Below, piece after piece: positions 16,963 to 24,893 of a stretch of DNA of 64,000 bases (positions are counted from its first letter, which is position 1; every line of letters begins with the position of its first letter). Source of the DNA: Lentzea flava (GTDB lineage Bacteria; Actinomycetota; Actinomycetes; Mycobacteriales; Pseudonocardiaceae); contig NZ_BMRE01000029.1 of the NCBI RefSeq assembly GCF_014648475.1, positions 1 through 64,000 of the forward strand, read 5' to 3'. A program made the translations under genes and the position numbers. The notes under the pieces are model-generated. The model had not been told where the DNA came from, ran no database searches, and saw only the letters and a program-made list of their open reading frames with translations.

Positions 16963-17689
16963 GCTGGATCTCCTCCAACGCCGGAACGAGCACGGTCGAA
17001 CCGAGCCGCAGCCGCATCGGGTCGTCGATGTCGTTGGCCTCGGCGATGTACCGCCACAACTCGGGGTTGCCGTACGCCTGGTACGCCAGCGACTGCAACG
17101 AATCGCCGGCCGTGAGCGTGTGAGCGTCCCTGGCTGCGAGGGCACCGCTGGTCGGGTTCTGGCCGCCGGGTTCGCCGCTGACCTCCTCCAGGTTGACCGT
17201 GCACACCGCCCTGACCGGCATCCCGCCCGGCGTGAAGAGCGTGTACTTGGCCGAGACGCTGGAGACGAAACTCGGGAAGCCCTTCGTGGTGCCCCACTGG
17301 AAGATGACCCAGGGCGGGGTGCCCTTGCCGTCCTTGCGACTGTCCTTTGTGGGCACGGTGAGGTTGAAGAGCTGCTCGACGGTCTTGATGGTCGCGTCGC
17401 CCATGGTGTCGGTGGAGTCGAGGAAGATCTCCAGGCTCAGCTTGGCCGGCTCGGCCCCCTTGAACTCCGGCACGCCGGCCTTGGCCGCGTTGGGCTGAGC
17501 CTGCCGCTGCCACTTGGCGTTCTTGGCGAGCGTGAGCTCCTTGGGGTTGAAGGTGAACTTGATGACGTCCAGCTGCGCCCCTGGCTTCTGCAGCCCGCCC
17601 GGCTTGGGCGGCTCGTGCACCGTGATGCTGGCGTGCTCCATCTTCTTGGACGTGGTCGCCGACCCCGCACTGGTGAACGTGACGGTCAT
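16955..17689 (-). CDS. LysM-domain baseplate hub protein (Afp7-type)
   Basis: A 244-residue protein that links tube and spike. The N-terminal beta domain (FTFNPKELTLAKNAKW, then KLSLEIFLD) is typical of phage gp53-type/eCIS hub proteins. A C-terminal LysM motif follows (about 190-240: HTLTAGDSLQSLAYQAYG, then ANDIDDPMRL). The LysM part in such proteins serves in assembly rather than in cell-wall binding. The ATG at 17689 overlaps the stop of the second tube gene (ATGA), and the gene overlaps the spike gene by eight bases. Confidence 0.88.
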   Translation of the reverse strand: MTVTFTSAGSATTSKKMEHASITVHEPPKPGGLQKPGAQLDVIKFTFNPKELTLAKNAKWQRQAQPNAAKAGVPEFKGAEPAKLSLEIFLDSTDTMGDATIKTVEQLFNLTVPTKDSRKDGKGTPPWVIFQWGTTKGFPSFVSSVSAKYTLFTPGGMPVRAVCTVNLEEVSGEPGGQNPTSGALAARDAHTLTAGDSLQSLAYQAYGNPELWRYIAEANDIDDPMRLRLGSTVLVPALEEIQHG

Positions 17690-18114
17690 CGCGCGTCCAA
17701 GAACCCGTGGTGCGCCAGCTCGAGCGTCTCGGTGGCCACCTTGGTCTGCTCGGCGCTCAACTGCGGCCCCGTCCACCGCACCGGCACCACCTCGGCCAAC
17801 GACCAGCTGGCGATGGTCTTGCCCTCCAGCGTCTTCGCCTCGATGACCGCGGTTCGCCGCTTGATCCCCGCGGCCATCCCGGCGATCCAGCTGGTGATCT
17901 TCTGGCTGTCACTGGTGACGGGCCGCGTGAGCTTCACGTTGGGGTACTTGATCCGCGTGGGCAGCTGCCAGACCATCCCGTTGTTGCCGCCCTCTTCCCG
18001 CTGCTCGATGACGAACTCGCACCCGAGCCCCTCACAACTGTTGAACGGCCCCAGGTCGTCCTTGTCCACCGACACGTAGAAGCAGACGGCGACGGCTTCC
18101 TCAGGTGCGGTCAT
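17686..18114 (-). CDS. second tail-tube protein (gp19 family; probable tube initiator)
   Basis: A 142-residue gp19-type tube-fold protein (FYVSVDKDDLGPFNSCEGL, then VIEQREEGG, and YPNVKLTRPVT). eCIS loci usually hold one abundant tube protein and one or more paralogues placed next to the hub genes that start the tube (Afp5-like). Its position beside LysM and spike genes supports the initiator role. The start ATG at 18114 has GAGGA a few bases upstream and follows the low-complexity gene by nine bases. Confidence 0.85.
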   Translation of the reverse strand: MTAPEEAVAVCFYVSVDKDDLGPFNSCEGLGCEFVIEQREEGGNNGMVWQLPTRIKYPNVKLTRPVTSDSQKITSWIAGMAAGIKRRTAVIEAKTLEGKTIASWSLAEVVPVRWTGPQLSAEQTKVATETLELAHHGFLDAR

Positions 18115-18123
18115 GGCATGTCC

Positions 18124-20667
18124 TCACAGGTCGGTGAGCGCCCCACGACGCTCACGGTCGAGCCACAGATCGGCCTTGAGCCGGCGCAGCAGCGGGTCGT
18201 ACAACTTGCGGAGCAACTCGTCGGCGTTCTGCGAGGCGCCCTGCTGTGCCTGCGGTGGTGCCTCGCTGCGTTGCACGGCGGGTGCTTCCTGGCTCTGCGC
18301 GGCCGGTTCCGGGTCCGGTGTGCGGGCGACGACGATCGGGGTCGGGTCCGCGACGGGCAGGGCTGCTTGGGGTGTGTGGGTGACGGGCGGAGTTGCGGCC
18401 AAGGCCGGTGCGGTGCGGCGCTGCACCACGGGTGATCCGAAGTTGCCGCCAGGAGCACCCGACGTGAGCGCCCTGGTGACGCTCGTCGATGCCCGCTCGG
18501 CGAAACCCGCGATCGGCGCCGAATGCGCGGGGTCTTCGGCCACGGCACGTTGAACGACACGCGATCCAGCCGACCCGCCACCAGCACCGAGAACCGGCAA
18601 CGGATCGGCAAAACCCGCAACTGGCGCCGACTCGCCGAGGTGCGGCACCATCGGCACGCCGAGCCCAGGGGTTCGTTGCACGGACAGCACATCAGGACGC
18701 GCGACTCGTGACGCCGGGAGCCCGCTCACCTCCGCGGCCCGCTGCACAGCATGCCCGCCGGAACCGACAAGCGGCTTCACCGCACCAATCGCGGGCTCAG
18801 CGAGTGTGTCCGGACCGGACGTCACACCGGACCCGACGAGCGGCGCCACAACACCGGCGTCGGAAGGTTCCCCAAGCCCAACGAGTGGCATCTCGGCACC
18901 AGCCGCCACGACAGGTCCGGCAGGCGAACCCTCGGACATGCCCGCACCGACGTCCCTCGAAGCAACCACGGAATCAGCCGACGGGCCCGGATCCGTCATC
19001 CGTTGCACGAAAGGCGCCCCCGGCCCGGCGAGCGGTGGTGCGGCAGCCGGTACGTCGGATTCACCGGCCGACCGCACGACAGCCGAAGCAGATCCTGTGA
19101 GCGGTCGAGCCGCGTTCGAGATGCCCGCTGGACCTGCCGCGCCATCGGGACCAGCAGCCGAGGAACGCTGCAGCACAGACGAGATCGGCTCACCGAGCCC
19201 CAGCCGCCGCGGCCGCGGTTCCGGAGCCGAACGAGGCGGCTCCTCCCAAGTCCGCTGCACGGCAGCAGCACTCGGCGAGGTCTCCGCAGCAGTCACAGAC
19301 GGGCCCGCAGCTGCCTCTGCCGGGTCCGCAGTGGTTTTTGGCGGGTCTGCGGCGGCTCCAGGTGGCGCCGCAGCAGGGTCTGCAGCTGCTACACGTGGAC
19401 CCGCAACGGCCCCAGGCGAGTCCGCAGCGGCCACACGCTGGACAGCCATAACCAGAGGCGGACCCGCAGCAACCACAGACGGGCCGGCAGCAGGCACAGA
19501 CGGGCCCGCAGCTGCCACACGTGGACCTGCAACGACCTCAGGCGCGCCCACAGCAGCAACACGCTGGACACCAGCAACCACAGGCAAACCCGCCGCAACC
19601 GCAGACGGGCCCGCGGCAACCACAGACGAGTCGGCACGACCGACAGACGGCTCCGTAGCAACCACAGATGAGTCGGCACCACCCACAGACGGCTCCGCAG
19701 CAGCCACAGACGAGTCCCCACCACCCACGAACGGCTCCGCAGCAGCCACAGACGAGTCCACAGCTGCCACCGACGAGCCAGCCGCAGCCACATGTGGACC
19801 CGCAAGGACCTCAGGCGCGCCCACAGCAGCCCCACGTGGATCCGCGACGACCTCAGGCACGCCCATAGCAGCAGCACGCTGGACATCAGCAACCACAGGC
19901 GCACCCGCCGCAACCGCAGACGGACCCGCAGCAACCACAGACGAACCTGCAACGGCCGCAGGCAGCTCCCCAGCAACCACACGCGGGCCAGCAGCACCCC
20001 CAGCCGGGTCCGCAGCAGCCACACGCTGGACAGCAGCCACAGGCGAGTCCGCAGCTACCACACGCGGGCCAGCAGCAACCACAGGCGCGTCCGCGGCAAC
20101 CACACGCTGGACACCAGCACCCACAGACGCGTCCGCAGCAGCCACACGCGGGCCAGCAGCACCCCCAGCCGAGTCCGCAGCCACACGCTGGACAGCAGCC
20201 ACAGGCGAGTCTGCGGCAACCACACGCTGGACACCAGCAGCCACAGACGCGTCCGCGGCAACCACACGCGGGCCAGCAACACCCCCAGCCGAGTCCACAG
20301 CAGCCACACGCTGGACAGCAGCCGCAGACGTGCCCGCTGCAACCGCAGGCGGGCCCACAACGGCCTCAGACATCGCGACCCGAGACACCACGGCCCCGGT
20401 CACGTCCTCCCGCGGCGGCCCCCACTCACGCGGTGCCGGAGCAGCCACGTCGGAAATCGAGCCGGAAGGCTCCCCCGGCCCCACCGCGTGCGCCAGTGGT
20501 GCCAGGAACGAGGGGTTCTGCCAGGCGCTCAACCTCGACGTGAACGAGGACACCGGGTTGATCAGCGGGTGGGGTGCCACGACTCGCTGCAACGGCGGCA
20601 AAGTCCGCCAGTCGGCCCGGACAACGGGCAGAGCAGGTTCAGCTGAACGCCGCCGAAAGGGCCACAC
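18124..20667 (-). CDS. very long low-complexity Ala/Val/Pro-rich eCIS protein with repeated QR motifs
   Basis: An 847-residue protein with conserved-looking ends and a low-complexity middle. The N-terminus (MWPFRRR, then WRTLPPLQRV, and WQNPSFLAPL) and C-terminus (ELLRKLYDPLLRRLKADLWLDRERRG) match what I recall of a protein found at this position in Streptomyces eCIS loci. Residues about 95-480 are dense repeats of PRVAAAD, SSVVAAG and VQRVAA. About 17 V/L-Q-R triplets recur along the chain. No membrane segment is evident. No separate tape-measure gene is visible, so this is one candidate for that role; a disordered scaffold is the alternative. Start is GTG at 20667 with GAGGTGA upstream. Confidence 0.7.
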   Translation of the reverse strand: MWPFRRRSAEPALPVVRADWRTLPPLQRVVAPHPLINPVSSFTSRLSAWQNPSFLAPLAHAVGPGEPSGSISDVAAPAPREWGPPREDVTGAVVSRVAMSEAVVGPPAVAAGTSAAAVQRVAAVDSAGGVAGPRVVAADASVAAGVQRVVAADSPVAAVQRVAADSAGGAAGPRVAAADASVGAGVQRVVAADAPVVAAGPRVVAADSPVAAVQRVAAADPAGGAAGPRVVAGELPAAVAGSSVVAAGPSAVAAGAPVVADVQRAAAMGVPEVVADPRGAAVGAPEVLAGPHVAAAGSSVAAVDSSVAAAEPFVGGGDSSVAAAEPSVGGADSSVVATEPSVGRADSSVVAAGPSAVAAGLPVVAGVQRVAAVGAPEVVAGPRVAAAGPSVPAAGPSVVAAGPPLVMAVQRVAAADSPGAVAGPRVAAADPAAAPPGAAADPPKTTADPAEAAAGPSVTAAETSPSAAAVQRTWEEPPRSAPEPRPRRLGLGEPISSVLQRSSAAGPDGAAGPAGISNAARPLTGSASAVVRSAGESDVPAAAPPLAGPGAPFVQRMTDPGPSADSVVASRDVGAGMSEGSPAGPVVAAGAEMPLVGLGEPSDAGVVAPLVGSGVTSGPDTLAEPAIGAVKPLVGSGGHAVQRAAEVSGLPASRVARPDVLSVQRTPGLGVPMVPHLGESAPVAGFADPLPVLGAGGGSAGSRVVQRAVAEDPAHSAPIAGFAERASTSVTRALTSGAPGGNFGSPVVQRRTAPALAATPPVTHTPQAALPVADPTPIVVARTPDPEPAAQSQEAPAVQRSEAPPQAQQGASQNADELLRKLYDPLLRRLKADLWLDRERRGALTDL
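19260..20380. repeat. imperfect tandem repeats inside the low-complexity eCIS gene
   Basis: Short units built on GCAGCCACA, GACGGGTCCGCAGCA and CACGCGGGCCAGCAGCA recur imperfectly for about 1.1 kb, coding for AA/VV/GPRV runs. Such DNA can change length by slippage or unequal recombination and is prone to assembly error. Confidence 0.75.
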
Positions 20668-20673
20668 GGCAAG

Positions 20674-20898
20674 TCACCTCCCCGAACCGAAACCAGAACC
20701 GAACCCAGAGCCAGAACCGAAACCAGACCCAGCGCCGGCGCCGGACCCCGCCGAAATCCGCGTGTTGATGCGGCCGATCTCCTCCACGTACCGCAACCGG
20801 TCCGCGTGCTCCAGGTCCAAAATGGAATCGAGCGACCAGTGGAAGTGGTAGGCGACGTACGCGACCTCCGAGTACAGCCGGTCCGGCGCGTACGTCAC
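20674..20898 (-). CDS. DUF6760-like small eCIS protein with Gly/Ser tail
   Basis: A 74-residue protein. Residues 1-48 (TYAPDRLYSEVAYVAYHFHW, then LDLEHADRLRYVEEI) match the short helical protein usually found between the gp26/gp51-like chaperone and tape/tube genes in actinobacterial eCIS. The remaining residues are a Gly/Ser/Phe repeat (GSGFGSGSGFGSG), encoded by near-tandem hexanucleotides at about 20680-20750. The GTG start overlaps the upstream stop (GTGA). Function is unknown; an assembly factor is likely from context. Confidence 0.75.
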   Translation of the reverse strand: MTYAPDRLYSEVAYVAYHFHWSLDSILDLEHADRLRYVEEIGRINTRISAGSGAGAGSGFGSGSGFGSGFGSGR

Positions 20899-21287
20899 GA
20901 TTCCCCCAGGCGCCCACCTGCGATGTCGACCTCGAAGCCGTGTCCGCAGGAGGGGCACGCGACGGCTGAGCGGGTGTGCCCCTCGCTGTTGATGCGGCGG
21001 TACATGTCCTGCAGGAAGGCCAGGTCCGAGGCGAACAGGTTCTCGATGATCCCCGCGTGCACGTCGGTCACCGAGCCGAGCCGGACCACGACGCGGCCCA
21101 GCAGCACGACGGTCAGGAAGGCCGCGTTCTCGCGGACTCGGTCGTCCCGCAACGGGATCAGCTCGTCGCGGGCCGTGGCCAGGCGCATCACGCCCGACTT
21201 GTGCACAACACCGGAGTCGTCGACGTAGCCGCGCGGGAGCTCGAAGGCGAACTCGGTCTGCATGACAGGCGCAGCAGAGCGTTTCAC
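20895..21287 (-). CDS. T4 gp26/gp51-like baseplate hub assembly chaperone
   Basis: A 130-residue protein (GTG at 21287 overlapping the tube stop; ATG at 21263 is an alternative giving 122 residues). The core MRLATARDELIPLRDDRVRE, then TVVLLGRVVVRLG and LFASDLAFLQDMYRRIN resembles the T4 baseplate hub assembly chaperone family found after tube genes. A C-terminal CPSCGHGFEVD has one CxxC, a half zinc-ribbon, which may bind metal only on dimerisation. Predicted to help assembly and not to be part of the finished particle. Confidence 0.75.
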   Translation of the reverse strand: MKRSAAPVMQTEFAFELPRGYVDDSGVVHKSGVMRLATARDELIPLRDDRVRENAAFLTVVLLGRVVVRLGSVTDVHAGIIENLFASDLAFLQDMYRRINSEGHTRSAVACPSCGHGFEVDIAGGRLGES

Positions 21288-21727
21288 TCGACTTCCATCT
21301 CCTCGTAGGTGACCGTGAGCTTCTCGGTCAGCACGGAGGTGTCGCCCGCCTTCAGAGTGCCGATCTCCAACGCCTTCGGCCAGGCGCGCATGATCTTGTA
21401 GCGCTTGATGGGCTGACCCTCGTAGTCGTAGACGACGACCACGCCGTTCTTGCGGGCGCTGCCCATCTTGCCGAAGCGGGAGTCCTTCACCCACTTCTCG
21501 AAGGAGTTGTCGGCGGTCAGGCCTCGGGTGAAGACGACCTCGCCGGCCTTCATGCGGCCGGGGAGCTTCTTCACGACGTACTTGCCGTCGGCCATGTTCT
21601 GCTTGAGCTCGATGACGTCCTGCTCCATCTTCAGGCCCGTCACCTCGGAGATCTGCTTGATCGTGATGCCGTCGACCTCGAGGCCGAACGAGTGGCCTAC
21701 CGACGTGTCGAGATCGGGGAGTGCCAT
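21284..21727 (-). CDS. main tail-tube protein (Afp1-type, gp19 family)
   Basis: A 147-residue tube protein with SFGLEVDGITIKQISEVTGL and DVIELKQ near the N-terminus, GEVVFTRGLTADNSFEKW in the middle and a final TVTYEEMEVE strand. Hexamers stack to form the inner tube that is driven out on contraction. It is the second gene after the sheath (15-base gap) and overlaps the chaperone gene by four bases. Start is ATG at 21727. Confidence 0.93.
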   Translation of the reverse strand: MALPDLDTSVGHSFGLEVDGITIKQISEVTGLKMEQDVIELKQNMADGKYVVKKLPGRMKAGEVVFTRGLTADNSFEKWVKDSRFGKMGSARKNGVVVVYDYEGQPIKRYKIMRAWPKALEIGTLKAGDTSVLTEKLTVTYEEMEVE

Positions 21728-21742
21728 GTCGATGAACCGCCT

Positions 21743-23260
21743 TTACTCGTTGACCAGACTGGTGCCGCCCTGCAGCTGGGCGAGCCGGAAGATGACGAAC
21801 TCCGCGGGCTTCACCGGCGCCACGCCGATCTCGCACACGACCTGGCCGAGGTCGATGCCCTCCGCCGGGTTGGTCTCGCGGTCGCACTTGACGTAGAACG
21901 CCTCGTCGGGGGTGAGGCCGAACAGCGCTCCCTTGCGCCACTCCATCACCAGGAACGCGGAGATGGTCCGGCGGATGCGCGCCCACAGGGCGTCGTCGTT
22001 CGGTTCGAAGACGACCCACTGCGTTCCGTCCAGAATGGACTCTTCGAGGTAGTTGAAGAGCCGCCGCACGTTCAGGTAGCGCCACGCCGGGTCGGACGAC
22101 AACGTCCGCGCGCCCCACACGCGGATGCCGCGGCCGGTGAACGTGCGGATGCAGTTGACGCCGATCGGGTTCAGCAGCTCCTGCTCGGCCTTGGTGAGCT
22201 GGGTCTGCAACGCGACGGCGCCGCGCACCGTCTCGTTCGCCGGGGCCTTGTGCACGCCCCGCGCGGCGTCGCTGCGAGCCCAGACGCCCGCCATGTGGCC
22301 CGACGGCGGCACGAAGATGTTGTCCGAAGTGGACGGATCGTAGACCTTGATCCACGGGTAGTAGAGCGCCGCGTACTTCGAGTCGTAGCCCGCCTCGGTC
22401 TGCTTCCAGTTCTTCACCTGGTCCGGTGAGAGGTCCGGCGGCGGGTCGAGGATCGCCATGCGGTCGCCCATGAGCTCGCAGTGCGCGATCATCGCCGACT
22501 GCACGGTCTTCACGGCCTCCAGCGTGATCAGCCCGCGCTGGTAGGAGCTCATCAGGTCGGGCACCGAGATCATCGTGACCTCGTCGACGGCTTCCAGGCC
22601 GCCGAAACCGGTGCGGTCGGCCACGTCGCCGACGTAGTCGTCGGCCACGACCTTGCGCGGCACGGGCGGCGGCGCCGGAGCCTCGCGCAGCGCCACGGAA
22701 GCCTTGTCGGGGCGGGCGAGTGACGCGCCGGCGACCTCCTCGATCGTGATCAGCTTCGAGGCCGTGTTCACGACGGTGACCACGTTCTCCTTGCCGCGCT
22801 TGGACGACACCTGGTGCGTCTCGACGACCTTGCCGTTGTCCTTGACGATCAACGAGAAGCGGTCGTCCGGCGGGTTCTCCCCGGCAGGATCGCCGACCTC
22901 GACGGACAGGCTGCCCGCACCGAGCTCGCGCGCCGACACGCGGTAGCCGCCCAGCTGGGCCTGCGGGCCCGCGGGCAGCTCGGCCTGGCTGGAGCGCGCG
23001 CCGCCGACGCGGACGACGTAGCAGTTGCTGCCGCCGTTGAGGAAGTAGCCGTAGACGGCGAGCGGCAGGTAGCAGCCCTCGGCGAAGTCGCCGAACTTCT
23101 CGGTGTACTGCGCCCAGTTCGACACCAGCGTCGGCGTGTTGTAGTCACCTTTGGCCGCGAACCCGACGAACGCGGCGACGGCGGTGCCCACGCCCTCGAT
23201 CGGTCGAGCACCTGCCTCCACCTCCTCGACGTACACGCCCGGCGAGAGATAGGTGGGCAT
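21743..23260 (-). CDS. contractile sheath protein (Afp2/3/4-type)
   Basis: A 505-residue sheath protein; there is only one sheath gene in this locus. The N-terminus YLSPGVYVEEVEAGARPIEG and the C-terminal half (GLITLEAVKTVQSAMIAHCE, then WGARTL, RRLFNYLEESI and EVVCEIGVAPVKPAEFV) are classic for the family. The ATG at 23260 has GGGAGG six bases upstream. It is the first gene of the main eCIS operon. A perfect CTGCCC-N4-GGGCAG dyad lies 100 bases upstream, pointing to a regulated promoter. Confidence 0.95.
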   Translation of the reverse strand: MPTYLSPGVYVEEVEAGARPIEGVGTAVAAFVGFAAKGDYNTPTLVSNWAQYTEKFGDFAEGCYLPLAVYGYFLNGGSNCYVVRVGGARSSQAELPAGPQAQLGGYRVSARELGAGSLSVEVGDPAGENPPDDRFSLIVKDNGKVVETHQVSSKRGKENVVTVVNTASKLITIEEVAGASLARPDKASVALREAPAPPPVPRKVVADDYVGDVADRTGFGGLEAVDEVTMISVPDLMSSYQRGLITLEAVKTVQSAMIAHCELMGDRMAILDPPPDLSPDQVKNWKQTEAGYDSKYAALYYPWIKVYDPSTSDNIFVPPSGHMAGVWARSDAARGVHKAPANETVRGAVALQTQLTKAEQELLNPIGVNCIRTFTGRGIRVWGARTLSSDPAWRYLNVRRLFNYLEESILDGTQWVVFEPNDDALWARIRRTISAFLVMEWRKGALFGLTPDEAFYVKCDRETNPAEGIDLGQVVCEIGVAPVKPAEFVIFRLAQLQGGTSLVNE

Positions 23261-23359
23261 CGACGGCCTCCCAAGTCGTACGGAACCCTGTCCGACCATG
23301 CTGCGGCGACCAGCGAAAACCCGACACGACCGCGCGGCGGTGCCGGAGGGAGCCGGTGA

Positions 23360-23375
23360 CTGCCCGAAAGGGCAG
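23360..23375. promoter_or_regulatory. eCIS dyad, copy A (CTGCCCGAAAGGGCAG)
   Basis: Perfect CTGCCC-GAAA-GGGCAG, extended to GTG-N-CTGCCC...GGGCAG-N-CAC. It sits 100 bases upstream of the sheath ATG and 122 bases from the divergent phosphoesterase ATG. Proposed operator, though an RNA hairpin with a GNRA loop is also possible. Confidence 0.65.
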
Positions 23376-23497
23376 CCACCCCGGAGGGGGATTTTCCGGC
23401 CGTTCACCAAACTGCCGCCGTACGCTCACCGCACTCATCTCATTTGAGCCCTACCCTTCGCGACGGTCCATGTCCGCCAACAAGGAAGTGCGCAGGC

Positions 23498-24862
23498 ATG
23501 TCACGTCGCAGGGCTCCATTGGCCGTGCTCACCACGGTCGTCGTCACGGCGGCCACCCTCACCGCCTCCACGGTGGCGCACGCCGCCACCACGACCTTCA
23601 CCCCCACCGCCGACACCTACGTCGACAGCAGCTCGACCGGCACGAACTACGGCACCTCCGGCCAGCTCGGCGTGGACAACTCGCCGATCAAGCGGATGTT
23701 CCTGAAGTTCTCCGTGTCCGGCCTCACCGAGGCGGTCAGCAGCGCCAAGCTGCGCGTCCACACCGATGACGTCGCCGGCGCGGAAAGCCCGAACGGCGGC
23801 ACGTTCCGGGCGATGACCAACACGAGCTGGTCCGAGACCGGTGTCACCTACAACGCCCAGCCGGCCATCGACGGCGCCACGCTCGGCTCCCTCGGCTCCG
23901 TCGCGCGCAACGCCTGGTACGAGATCGACGTCACCAGCTACGTCACCGGCAACGGCACGTTCAGCATCGGCATCACGTCGAGCAGCTCGGACGGCGCCGA
24001 CTACGACTCGCGGGAATCCGGCGCCACCACGGCGCCGCAGCTCGTGGTCACCACCGGAACCACCCCGCCGCCGAGCGGTGATCCGGTGTTCGTCGGTGCG
24101 GGTGACATCGCGGACTCCGGTTCCGGTGACACCGCGACCGCCGCGCTGCTGGACAACATCCAGGGCACCGTCTGGACCACGGGCGACAACGCCTACCCCG
24201 ACGGCACCGCGTCGAACTTCAACACCTACTACGAGCCCACGTGGGGCCGGCACAAGGCACGCACGCGGCCGTCGCCGGGCAACCACGACTACCACACCAG
24301 CGGGGCCACCGGGTACTACAACTACTTCGGGGCGCAGGCCGGACCGTCGGGCCGGGGTTACTACTCCTTCGACCTCGGCAACTGGCACATCGTGTCGCTG
24401 AACTCCAACATCAGCATGGCGGCGGGCAGCGCGCAGGAGCAGTGGCTGCGGCAGGACCTGGCGGCCAGCACGAAGCCGTGCACCGCGGCGTACTGGCACC
24501 ACCCGCTGTTCACCAGCGGCGCCAACCACGCCCCGGACACGTCGACCAAGCCGTTGTTCCAGGCCCTGTACGACGCCAACGCGGACCTGGTGCTCTTCGG
24601 GCACAACCACCAGTACGAGCGGTTCGCCCCGCAGAACCCGAACGGCGGGCTGGACACGGCACGCGGCATTCGGACGTTCGTCGCGGGCATGGGCGGCGCC
24701 GGTGCCTACGGTTTCGGCACGATCAAGCCGAACAGCGAGGCCCGCAACACCGGCACCCGCGGTGTGCTGAAGCTGACGCTGCACAGCAACAGCTTCGACT
24801 GGCAGTTCGTCCCCGAGGCGGGCAAGACCTACACCGACAGCGGCACCACCAACTGCCACTGA
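23498..24862 (+). CDS. secreted metallophosphoesterase with DNRLRE-type N-terminal domain
   Basis: A 454-residue exported protein. Its signal peptide covers about 1-30 (SRRRAP, hydrophobic run, VAHAAT). A DNRLRE/CBM96-like beta domain follows (about 32-190; FTPTADTYVDSSSTGTNYGT). The calcineurin-like phosphoesterase domain (about 200-454) keeps the metal motifs GAGDIAD, TTGDNAYPDG, SPGNHDY, WHHPLF and FGHNHQYER. A secreted phosphatase or phosphodiesterase is expected. The ATG at 23498 has AAGGAAG nine bases upstream. It diverges from the sheath operon and shares the region containing dyad A, but a functional link to eCIS is not established. Confidence 0.85.
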   Translation: MSRRRAPLAVLTTVVVTAATLTASTVAHAATTTFTPTADTYVDSSSTGTNYGTSGQLGVDNSPIKRMFLKFSVSGLTEAVSSAKLRVHTDDVAGAESPNGGTFRAMTNTSWSETGVTYNAQPAIDGATLGSLGSVARNAWYEIDVTSYVTGNGTFSIGITSSSSDGADYDSRESGATTAPQLVVTTGTTPPPSGDPVFVGAGDIADSGSGDTATAALLDNIQGTVWTTGDNAYPDGTASNFNTYYEPTWGRHKARTRPSPGNHDYHTSGATGYYNYFGAQAGPSGRGYYSFDLGNWHIVSLNSNISMAAGSAQEQWLRQDLAASTKPCTAAYWHHPLFTSGANHAPDTSTKPLFQALYDANADLVLFGHNHQYERFAPQNPNGGLDTARGIRTFVAGMGGAGAYGFGTIKPNSEARNTGTRGVLKLTLHSNSFDWQFVPEAGKTYTDSGTTNCH

Positions 24863-24893
24863 CGCACCGCCACAACCGGGCTGGAGGCCGACG

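Noticed and set aside
19260..20380. CRISPR-like repeat array
   Set aside because: Repeats are imperfect, with irregular spacing, and code for protein; there are no unique spacers of constant length and no cas genes.
18806..20851. Long plus-strand open frame rich in Thr/Ala/Pro, antisense to the low-complexity eCIS gene
   Set aside because: It arises from high GC and repeats. The minus-strand frame has family-like ends, a Shine-Dalgarno sequence and operon continuity; the antisense frame has none.
23444..23497. Earlier start for the secreted phosphoesterase
   Set aside because: The upstream residues would precede a standard signal peptide; the ATG at 23498 has a proper AAGGAAG.
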